From Zoroaster sp. YZ-2022 (Eukaryota > Echinodermata > Asteroidea > Forcipulatida > Zoroasteridae): a stretch of DNA of 64,000 nucleotides. Under the pieces are notes generated by a model. It did no database searches. It worked only from the letters and a program-made list of their open reading frames with translations, and had not been told where the DNA came from. Shown here one piece after another: positions 58,053 through 64,000 of the stretch (position 1 is the first letter of the stretch; every line of letters begins with the position of its first letter). Location of the stretch: contig CM055817.1 of NCBI GenBank assembly GCA_029582265.1, forward strand, positions 23,318,161 to 23,382,160. Direction: 5' to 3'. A program made the position numbers and the translations under genes.

Positions 58053-58251
58053 CAGCGGCGGCACCAGACCTGTTAAACTGGGGGGAAAGAGGGGGAACAA
58101 GCTTAAATTTAAAGGGGCAAACATAATGTAATTTTGTACTGCTGAAAAAGCATTGACTTACCATCGGGGAAAAATTGGGGGGGGGGGCAAAGAAAGTAAC
58201 CGGGAGCATCTGCCCCCCCTTGCCCCCCCCCCCCCCGTAGCGCCGCCACTG
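58053..58251. mobile_element. hAT MITE with 8-bp target duplication
   Basis: Ends CAGCGGCGGC and GCCGCCACTG, flanked by GTTCCTAG on both sides (58045-58052 and 58252-58259). CAG ends with 8-bp duplications are typical of hAT elements. Inserted in the Penelope-like remnant. Confidence 0.9.
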
Positions 58252-58347
58252 GTTCCTAGTCTCAACAGTTCCCACCTGCAGTGATCCTTCATCGCGTGAT
58301 CCTTCAGCATCCTACTTAAGCAGCAGCATTTCCCAGAGTCCGGCATT

Positions 58348-58387
58348 CTCCTGAGGACGATCAGAGCATACTGATCGAAACGTCGAG
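58348..58387 (+). ncRNA. Hammerhead-ribozyme-like motif
   Basis: CTC CTGAGGA C, stem GATCAG, loop AGCATA, stem CTGATC, then GAAAC GTC GAG. CTGANGA and GAAA are the hammerhead core, the two stems are perfectly complementary, A-C/G-T could form a very short helix III before the cleavable C, and CTC/GAG starts helix I. Penelope-like elements are known to carry hammerheads with very short helix III. Against it, there is one extra C between CTGAGGA and the stem. Identical at 38007-38046. Confidence 0.5.
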
Positions 58388-58485
58388 TTGTAACCTCCAG
58401 TTCTTTTCAGAACTAATTACTGCTCAATTGAGAATTTTACATGGTGTCACCGCAATTAGACTTACTTAATTACTACTCAATTGAG

Positions 58486-58625
58486 AATAATAATAATGTA
58501 ATTCTTACATAGCGCATAAATGTGCTTTACATAACCCCTGGTCATTGGGCCAATATCACTCCTGTAATCTTTCTCAGCTCCTTGGGGAGTATACAGCCTG
58601 AGCTACCGTAGTGCTTCGGAGGGTT
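58486..58625 (-). mobile_element. SINE-like tail fragment
   Basis: (AAT)n then TTACATAGCGCATAAATG and TCAGCTCCTTGGGGAGTATA, a truncated relative of the tRNA-SINE family. Confidence 0.5.
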
Positions 58626-58658
58626 TAAAAAACAAATAGAGAATTAGCTGTTGCAAAC

Positions 58659-59218
58659 CAGTGGCGTAGCTGGCTATGTTCGCCAGGGGGGGCGAATCGG
58701 ATCCCAGGGGGCCCACCAAAAAAATGACTGTACAGATTTTTAGAGCCCCCTCTTTACCTGGGGCCGTGGGCAATTACCCTTTTGCCCTTATGTAAAAGCA
58801 ACCCTGTATACAGGGCCGGATTTATAAGGGGGAAAAGGGGGCAATTGCCCGGGCCCCCCTGCCAGAGGGCCCCCAGACTAAGGACTTCCTTTATATAAAA
58901 ATTGTTTTTAATAATTATAAAATTAGTTTTATATTTTTTTCGAAGAAATGCGGTTTATCATTCATTTTAGTTCATTTTTTATTTGTCATGTAATTTAATT
59001 TCTATGTCGAAGGGCCCCCGAAGCTGAAGTGCCCCGGGCCCCTCAAGGTCTAAATCCGGCCCTGCCTGTATAGTCCTGCCTGCTGGTGGGCCCGTCAGTC
59101 AGTCCCATAAGCATGTGAAACAAATTCGCATGTGTTAGGGGGGGGCACTTATTCTGGAACTGGAGCCTGGGGGGGCGGCCGCCCCCCCTGCCCCCCCCCC
59201 CTGCTAGCTACGCCACTG
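58659..59218. mobile_element. hAT element with nested hAT
   Basis: Ends CAGTGGCGTAGCTGG and CTAGCTACGCCACTG, flanked by TTGCAAAC on both sides (58651-58658 and 59219-59226). Contains another hAT at 58811. Interior G/C-rich runs, non-coding. Confidence 0.92.
58811..59064. mobile_element. hAT MITE nested in a hAT element
   Basis: Ends CAGGGCCGGATTTA and TAAATCCGGCCCTG, flanked by CCTGTATA (58803-58810 and 59065-59072). 254 bp. Confidence 0.92.
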
Positions 59219-59434
59219 TTGCAAACCTGTAGTATAAATGCTAGAATAGTAGTTATTGGCCTTACGTTTCGAACCTATATAGCAGGTTCTTTCTCAAAAA
59301 TAAAATACCTGATGTTAGGTTCGAGGCCAACAAGTACTAGGGCCTATACTAGATTGGTCCCCTGTCTATCTTATATCAAGGATATAGACAGGCTCCAGGC
59401 GTACGATTCAAGGGGTTTCATTGGATACGGTGTG

Positions 59435-59582
59435 CTGAAGATCTGACGTTACGCTTCGAGGCTCGCGTGCTAGCTACCAACCAAGGTCAAAGTTGAACAT
59501 CGGGGAAAATGTGGCGGCCGCACAGCCAGGATATGTCATAATTCACGCGCCTCTCGCTCAAAGCGTGACGTCATATCTTCAG
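59435..59582. mobile_element. Palindromic TIR element E, uninterrupted
   Basis: CTGAAGATCTGACGTTACGC at the left, with ATATCTTCAG after GCGTGACGTC at the right. 148 bp, matching the 2971-3578 element once element D is removed. The left flank (59340-59434) also matches, inverted, the flank at 3579-3680. Confidence 0.7.
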
Positions 59583-60353
59583 GCTAGTATTATTCTGTTT
59601 TGCTTTTCAAAAACAGCGTGTCAACTTAAAAGTGTGTATACTGTATTTGAATGTGACGTCATACGTATTGGTTTTTACTATGAACACAATACGTGACGTC
59701 ACATTCGTATATACACATGTTTTATCTTCTATTGTCCCTATAATTGCTTATATGCTTGTGTAGCCCCTGGCCCAAATTATTGTACGGAGTCCCTAAAGGG
59801 ATATTATATGAAAAAATATATTATTTAGTTTCCTCGAAATAATTGTAACATTTTTTTCATGTAGGTCCCTTTAGGGGCTCCGTATTTGTGGTGTTGTTCT
59901 TAACAGAATAATAATAATAATAATAATAATATAAATATTTTATATAGCGATGTACACTACGTCTCACAACGCTTTACAGATAGAAGTATAATAAAAAGTG
60001 TAAAATAAGAGCACACTAAAAATATACTGTTTATACAAATTGGATAAAACAGCGACATAACGAATGCTGCTGATAAAACTTTAACAAAACACGATAATTA
60101 ACAACCATGCGCGTGATTTCAGATGGTGACCCTTCAAAGACAGCAATTCAAAATGTTAATTTTTAAAGGTAAAAATTTCCAGAGAATCGACACGCCTCTA
60201 ATCAAGTGTAATGTATTGGTAATGGCAGTACCCCCTCCTAATTATGGTCACCCCCTACTACATAATCAGCCTTGGCTCACAAATTATTTATTTTTTTAAA
60301 TTTTTATTTCGATTACAGACACCACCGCCAGCCTTTTTAGGAAAATTATTATA
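59583..60353. other. Intergenic, repeat fragments
   Basis: 59755-59890 has inverted CCTAAAGGGA/TCCCTTTAGG motifs, a small TIR element. 59907-59990 is a LINE 3' tail ((AAT)n, ATATAGCGATGTAC, GCTTTACAGATAG). The rest is unassigned. Confidence 0.45.
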
Positions 60354-60975
60354 TACTACTCAAAACAATTTAGGGAACACCGGATAGGAACCTTCCTGAA
60401 CCCTAACCCCCTAGGTATTCTGGCTCGGAACCTTCCTGAACCCTAACCCCCTAGGTATTCTGGCTAGGAACCTTCCTGAATCCTCCAAAATCCATCAGTG
60501 CATTTTTTTTTAAACGTGCCCATATCTTCAAAATGCACCATGCGTTTTCTTTGATCTTTCATATTCAGCACTTATGGCCTGTACTTCTTGCCAGGTGGTA
60601 ATGTTTGCCCTATTTGAAGAGGTGAAAGTACCAGTTCCCAACAGTGCTGAATTTCCCCCAAAAAAGTACCCCTTGGACGATTTTGCAGGATTTGGGGTGG
60701 TTAGGGTTAATATACTACTCAAAACAATTTAGGGAACACCGGATTTTTAACATCAAATAGGTTTGAAATGTTCCATGAACCGGGATTTTCATTTGCAACC
60801 CCCTCTCTCTTTCAGTAGTCATGTCATGAAATGTGTAATCACTACATGCATCCTTTATCATCTGTTTCATTGTGCAGTTGTTTCTCATCAATTCTGTGAA
60901 ACATTGTGTTTATCTGAAATAAATGATCTTGCTTTAACTGAAATTATTCCGGTGTTCCCTAAATTGAGTAGTATA
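60354..60975. mobile_element. Composite MITE F - element G - MITE F
   Basis: Starts with a left MITE F end (60354-60386), then element G in reverse with telomere-like units (CCTGAACCCTAACCCCCTAG), then a complete MITE F at 60712-60975. The G/F junction is identical to that in block copy 2 (12580-12600), inverted, so part of this looks like a fourth, inverted piece of the 7.7-kb block. Confidence 0.65.
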
Positions 60976-61062
60976 TAAATTGAGCAGTATATATTAAAAG
61001 CCCTGATCTTCCCTTTGTCTTTATTATTAATCATAATAATACATTTAATAGCATGAACTTAC

Positions 61063-61203
61063 TGACATCTAGCCCCACGCTAGGGCCAATGCAGTGCACT
61101 CCCTTTGTATCCTTGACCCTTGCCCACATGTACGATAAAGGAGCGATTTTTGTTTCTGTATTTTCAACCTTTGATCCGCTAACCATTTTGTACAACCTAA
61201 AAA
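61063..61203 (-). CDS. Unrecognised gene, coding exon 2
   Basis: Reads LFRLYKMVSGSKVENTETKI then APLSYMWARVKDTKGVHCIG and PSVGLDV, with a perfect donor (TCA|GTAAGT) after 61063. The acceptor that keeps phase with exon 1 is CACTAG before 61203, with a weak pyrimidine tract. A stronger-looking TTTTTAG 7 bp later would put the exon out of frame and give a stop. An alternative is that this exon starts its own protein at the ATG at 61186. The next exon would lie left of 61063 but was not identified among the repeats. Confidence 0.45.
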
Positions 61204-61439
61204 CTAGTGATTAGGTAACCTTGTCCAAACAGTGTGTCAAAAAAGTAAAAATTTACAAAACACACAAATTGGAAATTAAACGATAAAATAATCTCAACAT
61301 GGGTACATGTTTTTAAAAGTGTAAAAATTCATATTTCATATCGCCTTAAAATTGGATATGTTGGCTAAACTGCTTCTACAAGTATGCTTACTCTCTTTGA
61401 AGGTCATCGGTGCGGTTACGCGCTTTTTTTCGGCCATTT

Positions 61440-61955
61440 TTTTATTTTTTTTATATATTTTTTTTGCCAACATTGTACACGCGGGGACAAAATTTCCCAT
61501 TATGCAAAGTATGGTGGCTCAGAGAGGCCTCATAAATCGGGCAAACGTTCAAACCCCTGTATAAAAAAAAGTCGTTTAAAGCACAGCACGGCAGAATTCC
61601 AATCAATCTAGCAATTTTGGCTGCAATTGGACATCGTTTCATAGCAAAGAAAAAAACCAAACAAACAAAACAAATAAATAAATAAATACAAAATTAAAAA
61701 TGCCGACGCGCAGGTCTGAGGCGACGCGCGCAGAGACCAGCGGGGTAGCCACGGCGGGGGGAGGGGGGGGGCACGTCCCCCTACAAATTCCCCCCAGGTC
61801 CCCCCACAAAAAAATTCCGATAGTGCCCCCAAAAAAGAAAAGAAAAAGAAAAGAAAAAGAAAAGGGAAAAACCCATACCCCTGGGCCCCCACTGAAAAGC
61901 AATACCCCACCCCCCACTGGCTACGCCGCTGGCAGAGACCAGAATCCGGAGACCT

Positions 61956-61990
<35 letters not shown>

Positions 61991-62015
61991 GGGGGGGGGG
62001 GGGCCTTATTGGCCA
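61440..62015 (-). repeat. Dispersed repeat P in the intron, split by a hAT MITE
   Basis: CATTATGCAAAGTATGGTGG, CAATTTTGGCTGCAATTGG and, after the hAT at 61738-61931, AATCCGGAGACC with a poly-T of about 32 and poly-G of 13. It lies in the intron between the two exons of the unrecognised gene. Confidence 0.6.
61738..61931. mobile_element. hAT MITE with 8-bp target duplication
   Basis: Ends CAGCGGGGTAGCCA and TGGCTACGCCGCTG, flanked by GCAGAGAC on both sides (61730-61737 and 61932-61939). Contains an AAAGAAAAG-rich interior. Confidence 0.9.
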
Positions 62016-62044
62016 TTGTCGATGTTTAACAAAGCGTCACTTAC

Positions 62045-62204
62045 GTTCCACAAATTCCACAAATTCCCGCCCGATAATGAATTGAGTAAAGAGTGATGGT
62101 GCAATCCCATTCAGTGACACTCCATCTTTGTTGACTTTTTGTTTTTCAAAATGTATGTAACGTACAAATTGAAGTATAGTGGGTCCGTATCTGACTATTT
62201 CCAT
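62045..62204 (-). CDS. Unrecognised gene, coding exon 1
   Basis: ATG at 62204 (context ACAATGG), 53 codons and one base, donor GAAC|GTAAGT, a near-perfect splice site. Reads MEIVRYGPTILQFVRYIHFE then KQKVNKDGVSLNGIAPSLFT and QFIIGREFVEFVE. The composition is clearly protein-like, with no stops and no resemblance to the repeats around. It joins in phase to 61203. It lies head-to-head, 671 bp from the START-type ATG at 62876. I do not recognise a family. Later exons were not found in this window. Confidence 0.55.
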
Positions 62205-62875
62205 TGTATGTCAATTTGACAATAACAATTGTGTAGGAATAGTAGACCTTTTGTTTAAAAGCTACCAATAATGACCGATGGGTCAAGATGGGGAAATGTG
62301 TAGAAGATGTCCGAGTGGATTGTTAAATTGGATGGTTATTTTGTTTTAATCGCATGACGCAAGAGTACTATTGCCTAATAATTGAATGATGATTTTGAGC
62401 AGAATTCAATTTCGCGCGAAATAGAATGACGCGGTGTTTAAAACATCTGCTTATTTGCCGAAATCGGCTGGGAAAACCTGTAATTATACATTTTGATTTG
62501 GAATAGTGCAGAATAATTTGTCACATTTCTTTCACTTTAATCATAAAGTTCAACTTGATGCGCATTCTGGTGTAAAGGCAATATATTATAACGGGTTTCT
62601 TGTAGTAATTATGTGGTTTAAGGTCCGACCACCTGTTTACGATATTCAGTCTGTAATGCTTCACAGTTCGTGCTACGTGCACACCATGCAGGGACAGTGC
62701 GAATAATAAATATTTCATGTTGATCGGTTCGACTCGCCTCTCTGCATTATAAGCTGCGGTTGGGTCTGCGCATGCCTGTACGTTCTGATTGTGCCGTCTG
62801 CAAGCGACTGCATTACGACCGCCAACGCACTGCTTCTTTCATACCGTCACATCTGTCCACATTTTGGTCGCAATA
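62205..62875. promoter_or_regulatory. Head-to-head intergenic region
   Basis: 671 bp between the ATG of the unrecognised minus-strand gene and the START-type ATG. TCTGCGCATGCCTG near 62765 resembles an NRF1 site. GC content rises toward 62760. No TATA box was assigned. A shared or paired promoter is possible. Confidence 0.4.
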
Positions 62876-63232
62876 ATGTCAGAAACGGAACAAAAACCCC
62901 AGTCCGAGGACCAGCCACAGGAGGCAGAGACACCAGCCGAGACTGCCGAGGAACAACCGGCGCCCACGGAGGCGACAGAGCAGGCCGGGGACGCTTCGGG
63001 AGATGGGGACGCTAAGGAGGGTGGGGCCGAGGAAGCTGTAAGTGCTGAAACGGAGGAATCCAAGCCGATCTTAGATAATCCGACGGAGAACCCTTTCTCT
63101 GAAGACGATTTGGAACAAGTGTTGCAGCTAGAGGCCAGCGAAGGCGAGGACAAAGGATGGGAGAAATCTAAGAAAATCAAAGGAGTGACAGTGTTTAAGA
63201 AACCTGAGAAAAATGGCGTCCCGCTGGTTAAG
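62876..63232 (+). CDS. Probable START-domain protein, first coding exon
   Basis: First in-frame ATG is 62876 (context AATAATGT, stop upstream at 62786). 119 codons to a consensus donor (AAG|GTAAGA). Residues 1-70 are a low-complexity acidic leader (MSETEQKPQSEDQPQEAETP). From about residue 77 it reads PFSEDDLEQVLQLEASEGED then KGWEKSKKIKGVTVFKKPEK. An aspartate/acidic helix followed by GW...K...GV.V..K is how START lipid-transfer domains (PCTP, STARD10 type) begin. The rest of the domain should be in later exons outside the window. The family call rests on about 45 residues. Confidence 0.6.
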
Positions 63233-64000
63233 GTAAGATTCATAGAGGATGCACCCCGCCCAATTCTTGCCGGTGATGAAGCAATGTCATCTTTGACCTC
63301 GCTTTGCAACAGTCATCTACTTAAATATTCTGCGCTACACACCACATCGCGTTGTGCAGGTCTAGCGCAGATCTTGCGCCACTGAGCCACACAAATTATG
63401 CGTCTTTTTAAGCATTAATTAATGAATTTTTTATTCCCCTCTTCTACCGTGCGCGTGCCGAGTGAGGCGAAACACGCGCCTGGACCGTGTATCACTAACC
63501 CCTGGATGTTGTAAACCATTTTATGCCCGCTGTAAGTATATCGTAACCTCGCTAGTGATATTATAATGAAAGAACTCATTATCGTGTCATATTGCCGCCC
63601 TATATAGCCTGTGATCCACACGTATTATTCAATAGAGGCTATCCTTCAATATTAACCACCATTGCTGTACATGTCCCATATGCAACGGTTGGCATACTTA
63701 CCCAAGCAGGGTGGTTTATTTAACTAAGCATTATGAAAATAATAAACGGCCGGTATCGAGTGTTTACGATTATAGCTTTGGCAGTTTCTATTTAGGTCTA
63801 AATACTGACATGTGAAAATGGTTTTTAATCGATTTGTGTCACCTGACTGGCGCTGTGCCACACGTTTCTATAAACATCTAGCCAGACTGGATATTTCAAT
63901 GAGCATGTTTACATGCGATAGGGCCATGCAATGCGATGGCGCCAAGTAAACACGAAATAATGGTTATCGTGTAACGGTGGGAAGGTACAATACTGGTAAT
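63233..64000. other. First intron of the START-type gene (start)
   Basis: Begins GTAAGATTC. No second exon, repeat boundary or regulatory site could be identified before the window ends. Confidence 0.5.

Larger units (their letters stand above)
57688..58480 (+). mobile_element. Penelope-like retroelement remnant
   Basis: 57718-57955 reads IDWQAAQLITPIDTWHPRR then IREAIEIFKHDTVPQDIGFY and SDIWRPLL, the C-terminal part of the Penelope-like ORF (GIY-YIG endonuclease region). 58340-58480 is the terminal segment with the hammerhead-like motif, CCAGTTCTTTTCAGAACTAA and CACCGCAATTAGACTTA. 57688-57712 repeats part of that terminal segment (TTTTCAGAACTAATTGC), so the element is deleted internally. 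A hAT MITE is inserted at 58053. Confidence 0.65.

Noticed and set aside
61701..62029. 109-residue frame rich in Pro and Lys
   Set aside because: Translation of a hAT MITE and homopolymer runs inside repeat P.
62789..62875. Longer N-terminus for the START-type protein starting at 62789
   Set aside because: That start would be TTG. The first ATG after the in-frame stop is 62876, in a good context.

Overview
This is eukaryotic nuclear DNA, AT-rich and packed with transposable elements. It holds parts of a few intron-containing animal genes. JMJD6 and SLC16-type exons, animal-style splice sites, CR1-like LINEs, a Penelope-like element, tRNA-derived SINEs with (ATT)n tails, hAT elements and many TIR/MITE families point to an invertebrate metazoan. 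I would guess a marine deuterostome (echinoderm, hemichordate or amphioxus), but the sequence does not settle it. Most long open frames are repeats, chiefly the 18-bp minisatellite and (AAT)n arrays. The real exons are short and were found by joining splice sites.

Layout. 1-7495 and about 7513-15409 are two tandem copies of a 7.7-kb block. A third copy (28081-35074) runs into a 500-N gap (35075-35574). The block is a stack of TIR elements, LINE pieces and TTAA-flanked elements ending in an 18-bp minisatellite. Between copies 2 and 3, on the minus strand, lies a monocarboxylate-transporter-like (SLC16) gene with four coding exons (26883 to 21042). Two of those exons carry apparent frameshifts. 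35575-40498 is nested repeats with 88-bp and 114-bp satellites. JMJD6 follows on the minus strand: exon 1 at 53597-53651, exon 2 at 40499-40707, joined across a 12.9-kb intron full of transposons, including a 3.9-kb CR1-like LINE inside a TIR element. Its later exons are not visible. A short plus-strand exon candidate starts 123 bp from the JMJD6 ATG.

54.1-61.0 kb is LINE 3' ends, long ATT arrays, SINEs, a Penelope-like remnant with a hammerhead-ribozyme-like motif, and hAT elements with perfect 8-bp target duplications. At the right end an unrecognised two-exon gene start (minus, 62204 to 61063) lies head-to-head with exon 1 of a probable START-domain protein (plus, 62876-63232).

The genes show no shared pathway. 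The main interest is the insertion history, since several elements have natural empty sites elsewhere in the window, together with the ribozyme-like motif and the state of the SLC16 gene.
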